Notes: generated from the sequence alone by a model not told the origin. A DNA stretch of 26,544 nt from Deltaproteobacteria bacterium (GCA_017889845.1 JAGGAJ010000007.1:1-26544), one strand, 5' to 3'. Positions 1 to 7,566 are shown, counted from the first letter of the stretch. A program made the numbers and translations.

Positions 1-198
1 AAGATCGGTTTCGAATGCGGCCTGAGAAACGACGTCTTCACCGTTCGGGGGCTCATCCATGAAGATGGTGTAGAGTATCTGGTGAAGAGGCGATTTTTTA
101 CCGGGATCGACGTGATCAATCGCAACCCGGATAACCGCATCGGCTTTTCGGACATGGTGGAGCGTGCGAAGCGCGTGACCAGCGAACGCTCCGATTGA
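1..198 (+). CDS. C-terminal end of a YdbH-like (AsmA-type) protein, 5' partial
   Basis: This reading frame is open from the first base to a TGA at 196-198 and gives the last 65 residues of a longer protein. The visible part includes VFTVRGLIHEDGVEYLVKRR, then GIDVINRNPDN, and resembles the C-terminus of YdbH-like proteins. Those are large AsmA-type, beta-rich envelope proteins thought to carry phospholipid between membranes. The next gene encodes a DUF1318 lipoprotein starting 39 bases later, and in Escherichia coli ydbH is followed by ynbE and ydbL (DUF1318), so the context supports the call. The family assignment rests on a short tail plus the neighbour, so it is moderate. Confidence 0.55.
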   Translation, partial: KIGFECGLRNDVFTVRGLIHEDGVEYLVKRRFFTGIDVINRNPDNRIGFSDMVERAKRVTSERSD

Positions 199-236
199 GA
201 CGGAACCTTCTGTTCGACCACGAAAAGGGGGATGGC

Positions 237-851
237 ATGGAACGACCCGCGCATCGCTTTTTTCTTTGTCTCCTGGCGGTTCCCGCGCTCATCGCAGGGT
301 GCGTCACGGTAAACGTCTACTTTCCTGCCGCCCAGGTGGAGAAGACGGCCGAGAAGATCGTGGACGAGGTCTACCAGGAAAAGAAGGAACCCACCATGCC
401 GGGGCCGACGGAAATGCCGCAGTCATTGAACGAGCGCGGCCTGATCGGCGACATCGCCCGGCTTGCCCGCTTCGGGCCCGCCCCGGCCTACGCCGAGGAA
501 GCAACGACCGTGAGCAACGCGGCCATCCGTGGGTTGAAGGACCAGATCGGCCAGCGGCACCGGGAGTTGCTCCCCTACTATCAGCAAGGCCAGGTGGGGA
601 TCAACAAGGACGGGTTCCTGGAAGTCCGGGGGACCAGCGGCCTGGGTTTGCAGCAGGTAGCGTCCCTAAAGAGACTCGTCGACGCCGACAACGCCGCGCG
701 CCGCCAACTATACGAGGAGGTTGCGAAAGCCCTCACCCTGAAACCGGATCAGGTCCCTCAGATCCGCCAGATCTTTTCGAAGCAGTGGCGGGACAAGGCT
801 GAGGCCGGCTGGGCTGTCCAGGCCGACAATGGCCAGTGGGGGCGCAAGTAA
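237..851 (+). CDS. DUF1318 (YdbL-like) lipoprotein
   Basis: A 204-residue envelope protein. The ATG at 237 is chosen because an AAAAGGGGG ribosome site lies just upstream; a TTG at 195 in the same frame overlaps the previous stop and has no such site. Residues 1-22 form a lipoprotein signal ending in LIAGC with Cys22 as the lipidation site. Residues about 23-45 (VTVNVYFPAAQVEKTAEKI) and the C-terminal half (QIGQRHRELLPYYQQG, then a helical tail) fit the DUF1318 family. E. coli has a small lipoprotein, YnbE, next to a separate periplasmic YdbL; here one lipidated protein carries the DUF1318 domain. It likely works with the upstream YdbH-like protein in envelope lipid transport, which is inference from the operon. 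Confidence 0.8.
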   Translation: MERPAHRFFLCLLAVPALIAGCVTVNVYFPAAQVEKTAEKIVDEVYQEKKEPTMPGPTEMPQSLNERGLIGDIARLARFGPAPAYAEEATTVSNAAIRGLKDQIGQRHRELLPYYQQGQVGINKDGFLEVRGTSGLGLQQVASLKRLVDADNAARRQLYEEVAKALTLKPDQVPQIRQIFSKQWRDKAEAGWAVQADNGQWGRK

Positions 852-856
852 CGGAT

Positions 857-897
857 CACCCGGATCCCGTATCGCGGGGGATACGGGATCCGGGGTG
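857..897. terminator. Strong hairpin between convergent genes
   Basis: Bases 859-873 pair perfectly with 880-894 (15 bp, loop of 6), and the outer C857/G897 can extend the stem. It sits between the stop of the DUF1318 gene at 851 and the stop of the convergent hemolysin III gene at 919. There is no T-run on either side, so it may be a bidirectional terminator or an mRNA-stabilising hairpin. Confidence 0.6.
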
Positions 898-918
898 AAC
901 GTCGGCAGCAGCCTGCAG

Positions 919-1587
919 TCAGGCCGCGAACCGCAGCACTGCGACGAAATGACACGCGGTGCCCGCAATAACGAACAGGTGCCAGACGAAGTGGCTGTAC
1001 CGGACCCGCTTGGCCGTATAGAACACCACGCCCACCGTATAGGCGACACCGCCGGCAAATAGCCAGAACAGACCTGACGATGGCACACGGAGCCACAACG
1101 GCTTTATTGCGATGAGAACGAGCCAGCCCATGGCGAGATACAGTCCCACCCTGAGTTTCGGACACCGACCCCCACCTGCCACCGCAAGTGCGACGCCGGC
1201 AAGGGCCAACCCCCACACGAGCCCGAACAGCGTCCACCCCCACGCACCGCGGAGCACACCGAGTGTAAACGGCGTATACGTGCCGGCGATCATCAGGAAG
1301 ATCGCTGTGTGATCGAGAACTTGAAATACCCGCTTGGCGCGATTCCCCGGCAACGCGTGGTAGAGCGTGGATGTGAGGTACAGCAGAACCATTGCCGCCG
1401 CGAAGACGCTCGCGCCGACCATTCGCGCCGTGCCTCCTTGCTCGGCTGCAGAAAGCACAAGAACAACCGCGGCGCCTATCGCCGCCACCAAGCCCACACC
1501 GTGGCTGACGCTGTTGGCGATTTCCTCCCCGCGGGACTGCGTACGTTCATGCGATGCTTCTGCTTTGATCATGACGTATCGTCCCAT
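919..1587 (-). CDS. Hemolysin III family (PAQR) membrane protein
   Basis: A 222-residue, seven-helix inner-membrane protein of the hemolysin III/YqfA family, related to eukaryotic PAQR receptors. Visible family signatures in order are GEEIANSVSHGVG near the N-terminus, STLYHALP, LDHTAIFLMIAGTYTPF, and the C-terminal HFVWHLFVIAGTACHF, which together supply the conserved His, Asp and Ser residues of the predicted metal site. The name comes from a Bacillus cereus haemolysin; in Gram-negatives the role is usually linked to membrane lipid homeostasis rather than toxicity. The start is uncertain: GTG at 1596, ATG at 1587 and ATG at 1572 are all in frame with weak ribosome sites, and ATG 1587 is taken here. 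It is convergent with the DUF1318 gene and codirectional with the NTF2-like gene upstream. Confidence 0.9.
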   Translation of the reverse strand: MGRYVMIKAEASHERTQSRGEEIANSVSHGVGLVAAIGAAVVLVLSAAEQGGTARMVGASVFAAAMVLLYLTSTLYHALPGNRAKRVFQVLDHTAIFLMIAGTYTPFTLGVLRGAWGWTLFGLVWGLALAGVALAVAGGGRCPKLRVGLYLAMGWLVLIAIKPLWLRVPSSGLFWLFAGGVAYTVGVVFYTAKRVRYSHFVWHLFVIAGTACHFVAVLRFAA

Positions 1588-1645
1588 ACGGTCCACCGCT
1601 CCAGCCAGGCTGCGGCAGTAAAGGGCCCAAGGTTTGAATCGAGCG

Positions 1646-1996
1646 CTATTTCACTTCGACCAGGTAAGAAGTAAGCCGCCGGATTGCTGCGTTTTCCATG
1701 GTAAAGACATCGCAGAATACGGCGTAGAGAATACCGCCATCCTTTTTTTTGACACGCACCGTCCCTTCCGCGACGACGACATCGTTCTCTTCGACCATGC
1801 GGGTAATGGTAATCGTTGGACTCCCTACGAATGCATCGTTTTCAATTTCCTTGTCGAACGCTTCCTTCCCGGCAAGCCGGAATGTTCCTGGCATTTCCCA
1901 CTCGACATCTTCGGTCAGGCAGGACAAGATTTGCGCATGGTCGGATTTCATAAAACCGTCCATGTATCTTTCGACGGTTTTTTTGTTCTCGGTCAT
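1646..1996 (-). CDS. NTF2-like / SnoaL-type small protein
   Basis: A 116-residue protein with the cone-shaped alpha+beta fold pattern of the NTF2-like superfamily (SnoaL, ketosteroid isomerase-like). It has an N-terminal helix (VERYMDGFMKSDHAQI), then CLTEDVEWEMPG, and long paired strands towards the C-terminus ending in LTSYLVEVK. Members bind small hydrophobic molecules and may be isomerases or only binding proteins; no catalytic set can be assigned here. A good ribosome site (AAGGGGACAGG) precedes the ATG. It is the last gene of a minus-strand run after the DUF1428 and dioxygenase-like genes, with only 23 bases to the latter, so co-transcription is likely. Confidence 0.75.
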   Translation of the reverse strand: MTENKKTVERYMDGFMKSDHAQILSCLTEDVEWEMPGTFRLAGKEAFDKEIENDAFVGSPTITITRMVEENDVVVAEGTVRVKKKDGGILYAVFCDVFTMENAAIRRLTSYLVEVK

Positions 1997-2019
1997 GTCC
2001 TGTCCCCTTGCGGATCGGT

Positions 2020-2568
2020 CTACCGGTTTCCTTGCACGGATTCAACCACCAGGTCGAACCGGACCGCATTCTCCCCGCCGCGCAGGTACAGCTGTGTCGT
2101 CAGCGGCCTGTGCCCCGGCACGGAGACCTTGAAGTGGATGTGGGGGGGGCGACCCGGATAGACGCCGGGCGGAGAGGTCGTGAACGCGTAGCCGCCCGTC
2201 GCCCCGGTCTTCTGCGCTCCGCGCAGGGAGTCGACATACCGCCCCGATCGATCCGCGTGCCACCATTCGACTCGCGCTCCGGGAACGGGACGGCAATCGG
2301 GATACGAAATCACGTCCCCCGAGACGGCGAGCCCGGAACCGGTGGAAGGTCGCTCCGGAGCCCCCGGCTTGTAAAAGGGCCCCTCCGCGTCTCCCGCTGT
2401 CGGGACGCACTTCCCCGCTCCGCCGCGGACCGTACCGGGCAGTCCGACCATCATCAGGACGGACAGGCACACGGCGGCTGCGAGCCCCCCGGAACACCGT
2501 CGTCTCCGCCCCCCGTCTCCACGTCTTCCCGCACGTGGCATCGTCATCGCAGTATCGGTGCCCTGCAT
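2020..2568 (-). CDS. Exported intradiol ring-cleavage dioxygenase-like protein
   Basis: A 182-residue protein of the intradiol (catechol/protocatechuate 3,4-) dioxygenase fold, which uses non-haem Fe(III) to open catechol rings between the two hydroxyls. All four expected iron ligands can be placed: Tyr111 in SGRYVDS, Tyr137 in PPGVYPGRPP, and His143 and His145 in HIHFKV. The sequence GDVISYPDCRPVPGARVEWW is the usual strand-turn core. It is shorter than catabolic catechol dioxygenases, lacks their N-terminal domain, and starts with an Arg-rich stretch and hydrophobic segment (residues about 29-47) that looks like an export signal, so it belongs to the small exported subgroup. The ATG at 2568 lies 12 bases after the DUF1428 stop; ATG codons at 2547 and 2541 are also possible, and none has a strong ribosome site. 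Substrate unknown. Confidence 0.8.
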   Translation of the reverse strand: MQGTDTAMTMPRAGRRGDGGRRRRCSGGLAAAVCLSVLMMVGLPGTVRGGAGKCVPTAGDAEGPFYKPGAPERPSTGSGLAVSGDVISYPDCRPVPGARVEWWHADRSGRYVDSLRGAQKTGATGGYAFTTSPPGVYPGRPPHIHFKVSVPGHRPLTTQLYLRGGENAVRFDLVVESVQGNR

Positions 2569-2580
2569 TGGGGGTGTTGC

Positions 2581-2937
2581 TCAGACGTCGACCAGGACCT
2601 TGAACCCTCCGTAGACGATGCGCTTGCAGTCGAACGGCATCGACTTCGGGTCCATCCCGGACAGGCGCGGGTCTTTCATCACCTTCGCGTTGACGCGATC
2701 GCGATGCGCTCGCGACTTGAACACGATCCACGAGAACACCACCGTCTCGCCACGCTTGAGCTTGATCGTTCGCGGGAACGGGACCAACCCCTTCACATCG
2801 AGGTCGTCGCCAGCGCACTCCCGGACCTCGAGGGCGCCGTGCTCCCGCCAGATTTTCCCCGCCTTCCGGGCGATGCGGCCGTAGGCCTGCAGGTTTTTCC
2901 TCGGTACGGGCAATACGTAGCCGTCAACGTAGCGCAT
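2581..2937 (-). CDS. DUF1428 family protein
   Basis: A 118-residue protein of the DUF1428 family, recognisable from its start MRYVDGYVLPVPRKNLQAY and the C-terminal MPFDCKRIVYGGFKVLVDV. Structures of this family have a dimeric alpha/beta-barrel (ferredoxin-like) fold of the kind seen in YciI-like and antibiotic-monooxygenase proteins; no reaction is established. The ATG at 2937 is preferred over a longer frame reaching 3048 because GGAGG lies 4 bases upstream and because family members begin at this Met. First gene of the probable operon DUF1428 - dioxygenase-like - NTF2-like, reading away from the metallo-hydrolase gene. Confidence 0.85.
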   Translation of the reverse strand: MRYVDGYVLPVPRKNLQAYGRIARKAGKIWREHGALEVRECAGDDLDVKGLVPFPRTIKLKRGETVVFSWIVFKSRAHRDRVNAKVMKDPRLSGMDPKSMPFDCKRIVYGGFKVLVDV

Positions 2938-3239
2938 ACATCCTCCATGGTCAGGCGTTGAGGTGCAACTTACGCTTTCACGTAAGATTCCGGGGAGAAC
3001 GGAGCGGATGCCCATGCGGATGATATTCCGGATGGGCAGACGGCGCACATGGGGCGGGCCAGACCCGCGTCAACGGGAACAGCGGTCGTATGCCCGGACG
3101 GCCGGCAGTTTCTTCGTCCTCCACGAAACCCGCCTCTGTTCGGCCGCCATCCAAATTTAAGGATTTTGCCGCATCGATTCGAGGGGCGCAACCGATCCGA
3201 CCGGTTGCTGCCGGACTGCCGGTCCTGAAGGAGGGGCGA
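2938..3239. promoter_or_regulatory. Divergent intergenic region with two inverted repeats
   Basis: This 302-base gap separates the DUF1428 operon (minus) from the metallo-hydrolase gene (plus) and must hold both promoters. Two inverted repeats are visible: CTTACG(6)CGTAAG at 2969-2986, about 30 bases before the DUF1428 start, and TGCCCAT...ATGGGCA at 3009-3038, whose inside carries a second CGGA/TCCG stem. Either could be an operator. No confident -35/-10 pair was identified. Confidence 0.4.
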
Positions 3240-4349
3240 ATGGACAATCCAATACCGATGACACGGCGGAGTTTTCTTGCGACGACCTCATGCCTCGGTG
3301 CGGCGCTGTGGGCGGCCCGCGCTTTCCCCTTGCCCGCGATGGGCGCAGGATTCGCCGGGGGCGGGCGGGTAAGTTCACAACCCTTGGCAGACAAGGGCTT
3401 CGCATCCGTCCGGAAAATCGGGAACGGCGTATACGCCACGGTTTCCGATCCATCGAAGGGACTCGAGACGGTGTCCAACGGAGGGTTCATCGTCGGGACC
3501 GACGGCGCCCTCCTCATCGAAGGCTTCCGAACCCCTGCCGGCGCCTCGTTCCAGCACGCCGCGCTGCGGCAGGTCAGTTCGGTCCCAGTCCGGGCGGCGC
3601 TGGATACGCACTACCACTTCGACCACACCCTGGGGAACGCATTCTACGGCGCACAGGGGATCCCCATCTGGGCGCACGAGAAAACGGCGCCCCTCATGGT
3701 CAATGTGTACGGGCCCGGGAGCGGACCCGCCAGACCCGAGAGGATCGCGGCCATAGAGAAACGGATCACGGACGCGACGAGTGATGCGGCGCGGGAGCGC
3801 GCGAAGGGGGACTTGAACATGTTGAAATTGGCCTTCGCAAGCGTCGATTCGTCCGCGGTGTCCCTCCCCAACCGGTCGCTGGAACCGTCGAGCCTCCCGT
3901 TGACCGTCGACCTGGGGGGCACCCAGGCAGTGATCGAATCGTACCCGGGGCACACGCCAAGCGACCTGATCATCCGGGTACCGCAGCAGAACGTCATCTA
4001 CACCGGGGATCTCCTGTTCAACGGCATGTACCCGGCCACCTCGGATGCGAACTTGAGCAACTGGAGGAAGACGCTCGAAATGTTTTCGGGCTACGACAAA
4101 GAGACGCTTTTCATCCCCGGCCACGGGCCGCTTTGCGGTCCGGAAGGGATCGCTACCCTCCGCTCCGTGTTCGACGACCTGGCGGATCAGGCCTCGAAAA
4201 TGTACAAGGCCGGGATCCCGTTGGAAGAGGCACAGCAACGGTACGACATTCCGGAGCGGTTCAAGGATTTCCCCATCATCGCCTGGTCCTTCTGCATCGG
4301 GCCTGCGATCGCAAAGTTCTACGAAGAGTTCAAGGCCGGGAAAACCTGA
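3240..4349 (+). CDS. Tat-exported metallo-beta-lactamase-fold hydrolase
   Basis: A 369-residue protein of the metallo-beta-lactamase superfamily. The ATG at 3240 is set by a strong GAAGGAGGGGCGA site. Residues 8-35 are a twin-arginine type signal (TRRSFLATTSCLGAALWAA), pointing to export of a folded, metal-loaded enzyme. The metal motif THYHFDH lies at residues 123-129 (His124, His126, Asp128, His129); further ligands are expected from GHTPSD, YTGDLLFN and the late PGHGPLCGP. The closest general type is the SoxH/quinoprotein-relay-like exported MBL proteins; the substrate cannot be told. A weak hairpin (CAGGG/CCCTG at 4350-4364) follows the stop. Confidence 0.88.
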   Translation: MDNPIPMTRRSFLATTSCLGAALWAARAFPLPAMGAGFAGGGRVSSQPLADKGFASVRKIGNGVYATVSDPSKGLETVSNGGFIVGTDGALLIEGFRTPAGASFQHAALRQVSSVPVRAALDTHYHFDHTLGNAFYGAQGIPIWAHEKTAPLMVNVYGPGSGPARPERIAAIEKRITDATSDAARERAKGDLNMLKLAFASVDSSAVSLPNRSLEPSSLPLTVDLGGTQAVIESYPGHTPSDLIIRVPQQNVIYTGDLLFNGMYPATSDANLSNWRKTLEMFSGYDKETLFIPGHGPLCGPEGIATLRSVFDDLADQASKMYKAGIPLEEAQQRYDIPERFKDFPIIAWSFCIGPAIAKFYEEFKAGKT

Positions 4350-4517
4350 CAGGGAATCACCCTGGGGATCTATCTGTGTATTACCGGTTTTTCTCCGAGG
4401 GTGGGTGACTGACAGGCAATCGGGGCGAGGGTCAGCGACCCGGGCCGCAATCCCTCTTCATTCGTGACAATATATTCTTATCTTTGAAGCCGGCTTTTCC
4501 TCAAGATCATGCATCCA

Positions 4518-4826
4518 TCAAGCGACCGTCCTGACGCAGTTTTGGCCTCCGAATTCATTCGCGACGCGTGCGGAACAAGAAGGGTCGTTCTCCCAGAGGC
4601 CATCCACAAAAAAACGGTACTCGTATCTTCCAGGTTCTAGGGACAGGGTTGCCTTCCATATTCCCTTATTATCCTTTTTCATCGGATTCGCCTGGATATT
4701 CCATTGATTGAAATTCCCTGCAACGGAAACCTCTATTGCTCCCGGGGCGGAAAATTCGAATTGTATTTTTCTTGGGCGGGACTTTGCGCTTGCCACCTTG
4801 CTTTCTGTCTTTTTTCTTGTCACCAT
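4518..4826 (-). CDS. Small CBM48 / AMPK-type glycogen-binding domain protein
   Basis: A 102-residue stand-alone carbohydrate-binding module. A Lys-rich N-terminal tail (residues 1-20) precedes a domain that matches the early-set Ig-like fold of CBM48/AMPK1_CBM: VSVAGNFNQWN, then GIWKATLSLEPGRYEYRFFVDG and WENDPS. The aromatic residues of NQW and YEYRFFVDGLW are the usual sugar-stacking positions. It has no catalytic domain, so it probably binds glycogen or another alpha-glucan and may recruit a partner. The ATG at 4826 is preferred, with AGGTGAT directly in front, over an upstream GTG at 4865. A promoter candidate lies 124 bases upstream. Confidence 0.82.
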   Translation of the reverse strand: MVTRKKTESKVASAKSRPRKIQFEFSAPGAIEVSVAGNFNQWNIQANPMKKDNKGIWKATLSLEPGRYEYRFFVDGLWENDPSCSARVANEFGGQNCVRTVA

Positions 4827-4949
4827 ATCACCTGACTCCTCATGATTTTGATTTTGCGAACCCACAATATCGTTATAAAAACAGATTGCTTACAGTTCCT
4901 TACGACATAATCAATCCACCCCGCAAGCCATGTATGGAAATATCTTTTA

Positions 4950-4978
4950 TATATAATCCTTGCATGCCCAAAAGTCAA
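4950..4978 (-). promoter_or_regulatory. Sigma-70-like promoter for the CBM48 gene
   Basis: Read on the minus strand, TTGACT (4978-4973) is followed after exactly 17 bases by TATATA (4955-4950) in an AT-rich stretch that contrasts with the GC-rich surroundings. It points at the CBM48 gene starting at 4826 and would give a leader of roughly 115 bases. Confidence 0.5.
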
Positions 4979-5086
4979 ATATCATTCATGCTTGCTTTGC
5001 CAGATGGGGCATATTTACGTATCGGGATGGGGTGCGCAGCTGGCGATGGCGCGCGGATACGGCCTTTAGCCTGGGATCCTGATACC

Positions 5087-5821
5087 TCAGCTATTATGTG
5101 TCGACCATAGGCAATCGCTTATGGCCTGCGAAAGTCTTTCACTCATCCAGACGGGCAATCCTTCCAGAAAGGCATGAAGATTCTTCATGCCGACAATATG
5201 TACTCCCCGAACCTTTCCTTTAACCTGCACATCAGCGACCGTAAACACGATCACCGGTTGAGTTCTCAGAGTACAAACCCCTTTTTCCGCGAGCAGATCC
5301 CGAACAGCGTAGCTCTGTGCCCAGGCTTGCTTTATGAAATCTTCCTCAAAGGGATGCCCATCCCGCAATAACTTCTCGCCATTATTCGTCACGACACCTT
5401 GATGGCTTTTCGTCTCGATCGTCAGAATCCCCTTTGGACCGACCACGAGGTAATCGCTGGTCCCTTTTTTCGTCACGAAATCGCTAATCACAGAATAATC
5501 ATCCGGCAGCGTTTCCAACAAACCACCGACACTTTCTTCCGCTACCGCCTCTTGTTTCCAAACGATCGCACGATCGGTAAACTTTTCAGCCTTATCACCC
5601 ATCGCTTCTGCCCAATGGTAAATATTCGCACCAACGATCACCATAACGATAAGACCAAGCGTTGCGATTGCCTGGTTTCTCCCCATGTACTGGTAGATCC
5701 CCCCGATGAAGAGGAACAGGAGGAATAACCCGATCGCTAAATGGGAATGCGCCATCTTCCAGGCGCCAAATCCGGCCTTCCGATACGTCACAGCTCCCTT
5801 CGCGTCTGGAAAATCAGACAT
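5087..5821 (-). CDS. Membrane-anchored NERD (nuclease-related) domain protein
   Basis: A 244-residue protein with two transmembrane segments (about residues 27-44 and 51-68) followed by a cytoplasmic NERD domain (about 95-210). NERD domains are related to PD-(D/E)xK nucleases; here the core is seen as SDYLVVGPKGILTIETKSH, giving Asp123 and Glu136-x-Lys138, the expected acidic/lysine set. QAWAQSYAVRDLL and QPVIVFTVADV are further family-typical stretches. The function of NERD proteins is mostly unknown, with nuclease activity predicted from fold. The ATG has AAGGGGAAAACGC upstream. It could be co-transcribed with the CBM48 gene downstream, but that gene has its own promoter candidate. Confidence 0.85.
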   Translation of the reverse strand: MSDFPDAKGAVTYRKAGFGAWKMAHSHLAIGLFLLFLFIGGIYQYMGRNQAIATLGLIVMVIVGANIYHWAEAMGDKAEKFTDRAIVWKQEAVAEESVGGLLETLPDDYSVISDFVTKKGTSDYLVVGPKGILTIETKSHQGVVTNNGEKLLRDGHPFEEDFIKQAWAQSYAVRDLLAEKGVCTLRTQPVIVFTVADVQVKGKVRGVHIVGMKNLHAFLEGLPVWMSERLSQAISDCLWSTHNS

Positions 5822-6641
5822 GCGTTTTCCCCTTCATTGATTCATCCGAAGTTAACCGCTCCGCACTGCCGCTTGCCTGGGTAAAACTGTTCGACACAAA
5901 TCGGGCACATCCCATGGCTACGCAAATAAAATATCCTCTTAACGCCTTTTCGGATTCATCGGCTGGAAACTTTAACGGGTAATTAGGCCTTCGGGAAGAT
6001 TTACGCAACGGTTTGATACCGGAAAAACCCGCCCGGCTTTGTCCCGGAGCTGCGTCACCTACTGCGTGGTCAGCGGGCCCATCCGGACGACTTCGAAATC
6101 GTTCCCGGACCGTAAAGCGCTGCGCATGGCGAATGACTTTCCCCACCACCACCTCGTCGTATCGGACAAGCCCCGGGAAGATCGGCAATCCGGCGGCGTC
6201 GGCGGAAGTCCACCCTGCCGGGCGAAGAGCGTTCGAAGAGAGGTCGAAGATCGCCCCCGAGCCGGCGGAATAACCGGCTCCGGACGGATAGGCGGCGAAT
6301 AGTTCGTAGAGCTTCCAGGGCACGTCAATGAAAGGTATCTTACGGGACCGAAAAGACATGATCGTTCCCTCGGCAGGTCTATCTAATCCCCATCGGATGT
6401 TGCAATCCCCGTACCCACAGCGTGACCGGATCGAGCTTGTAGCCCCTGGATACCTCGTGCGGAAAACATTCATTAACTAATTGATATATTGCGGGATATA
6501 TCTTTCCTGGAGGCAGTAAAGGGATGTGATCCTGTACGTCGCGAATCACGCAACCATGGCAAACCTTTCCGGACGACATATTCGTATTTCGGTATATCGG
6601 AAGGAGGTGCAGCCCCGAGGGGAAAAACCCGGAGATACGCC
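5822..6641. other. 820-base gap without an intact gene
   Basis: Only the decayed coding remnant at 6105-6359 was recognised here. Towards the right end is a perfect inverted repeat, GATATAT(6)ATATATC at 6483-6502, and a strong ribosome-site sequence (AAGGAGG at 6601-6607) that is not followed by a start codon in a usable position. The stretch has mixed base composition, with AT-rich segments near 5930 and 6470-6500. Confidence 0.5.
6105..6359 (-). pseudogene. Remnant of a conserved hypothetical secreted-type protein
   Basis: The minus-strand frame from ATG 6359 contains KLYELFAAYPSGAGYSAGSG and then SSNALRPAGWTSADAAGLPI and FPGLVRYDEV. I recognise this as the middle of a conserved bacterial protein of unknown function that is normally much longer, in which KLYELF, NALRP.GWTSADAAGLPI.PGLVRYDE and IRHA.RFT are conserved. 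After RFTVR (ending at about 6105) the frame continues with unrelated Arg/Pro-rich sequence, and the expected C-terminal half is not found. The N-terminal part before KLYELF is also missing. It is therefore a truncated relic rather than a working gene; the parent family has no established function. Confidence 0.55.
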
Positions 6642-7205
6642 GTGCTGAATCTTTCGACAGGATTGACCGATTCAATATGTGTGGACAAGCTCTGGGACAG
6701 GACCAGCCTGCTCAAGGAAGGGAAGGAATTGTCCGCCTTCCTGGCACGACAGGCTTTCAATCAGATTCCGGGCATGAGCGCTGTTGCGGCGCTGATCGTC
6801 GGCTGGTGGGTCGCTTCGACATTCACCACCTCTCCCGTCAAGGCGTTCATGGCCAGATGGGGTCTCATGAAGGGGGGCAGGCACGTCGTCAGCGGCAGCA
6901 CCTACCGGTTCCTCTCCATTGTCCTGCCGATCCTCGTGGCGGCGGTCACTGCATACGCGGTCAGCAAGATTCTGAAAATCGTTCGTGAACAACAAATGCA
7001 GAAGAACATGATCAGGGTCTCGGAGCTTGGAGAAGAGATTCAGGCCCTCGTCAACGACAGGCTCGCCATCCTGGAAAAAGCGAAGGAGGCCGGACTGCTC
7101 TCCGCCGGGGAGTACCTCACGAAAAAGGCGAATCTGTACAACGAATATGTCAGAATTCCTTCCTCGCAGATCAAGGATCTGCTGATCGGCAAACTCACCA
7201 GCTGA
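6642..7205 (+). CDS. Two-helix membrane protein with SHOCT-like tail, unknown function
   Basis: A 187-residue protein I cannot assign to a characterised family. Two hydrophobic segments (about residues 46-62, VAALIVGWWVAS, and 90-110, FLSIVLPILVAAVTAYAV) are followed by a charged, probably coiled-coil region (112-150). The C-terminal RLAILEKAKEAGLLSAGEYL resembles the short SHOCT motif often found at the ends of membrane proteins and thought to aid oligomerisation. The start is uncertain: GTG 6642 has GGAG 8 bases upstream, while the frame stays open back to a TTG at 6489 through sequence with poor coding character. It is followed after 361 bases by the MscS gene in the same direction. Confidence 0.65.
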   Translation: MLNLSTGLTDSICVDKLWDRTSLLKEGKELSAFLARQAFNQIPGMSAVAALIVGWWVASTFTTSPVKAFMARWGLMKGGRHVVSGSTYRFLSIVLPILVAAVTAYAVSKILKIVREQQMQKNMIRVSELGEEIQALVNDRLAILEKAKEAGLLSAGEYLTKKANLYNEYVRIPSSQIKDLLIGKLTS

Positions 7206-7566
7206 CGTATCCGAAAGCGATCTACCCAAACCGGTTAAAGTTGCCAACCCGAAGGCCCGGTAACCCGAAGGTCCTCCCCCGCCGTGGGGACAGGCAGAAA
7301 ATCCGGTCCCGCTTTCGGCGGTCATTCCTACACGCCGTGCAACATCGGAGTTGTACGGCATGCGCAGCTCGATCCCGTCCACCATGCCAGCGCCCCGTCC
7401 CTCGTGGTTGCGATAAAAGCCCCGTACAGGCTACGGCGGCCTGTCCTGTCCGGGTGAATTCGTTACTGCCTGCTCGACAACCTGCTAGACTCAGCTATGC
7501 GGAGGCCTGCTTTCATCTTGCAATCCCGCCCGCAAGAACCCCACGGTACAGAAAGGAGACAGGGAT
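7206..7566. other. 361-base gap upstream of the MscS gene
   Basis: No gene was found. Near the left end the sequence AACCCGAAGG occurs twice in 20 bases (about 7246-7271), and the second copy shares CCCGAAGGTC with the dispersed 16-bp repeat described below. An extended -10-like TGCTAGACT at 7483-7491 might belong to an MscS promoter, but its -35 is poor. Confidence 0.3.

Noticed and set aside
195..236. Longer start (TTG at 195) for the DUF1318 lipoprotein
   Set aside because: It overlaps the upstream stop, lacks a ribosome site and would bury the lipoprotein signal behind a charged stretch; ATG 237 is better supported.
2008..2961. 317-residue plus-strand frame across the DUF1428 and dioxygenase genes
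   Set aside because: Arg/Pro/His-rich composition without motifs; the opposite strand has two genes with ribosome sites and recognised domains.
6489..6641. N-terminal extension of the two-helix membrane protein to TTG 6489
   Set aside because: The extra 51 residues are poor in coding character and cross an inverted repeat; GTG 6642 with GGAG upstream is preferred.
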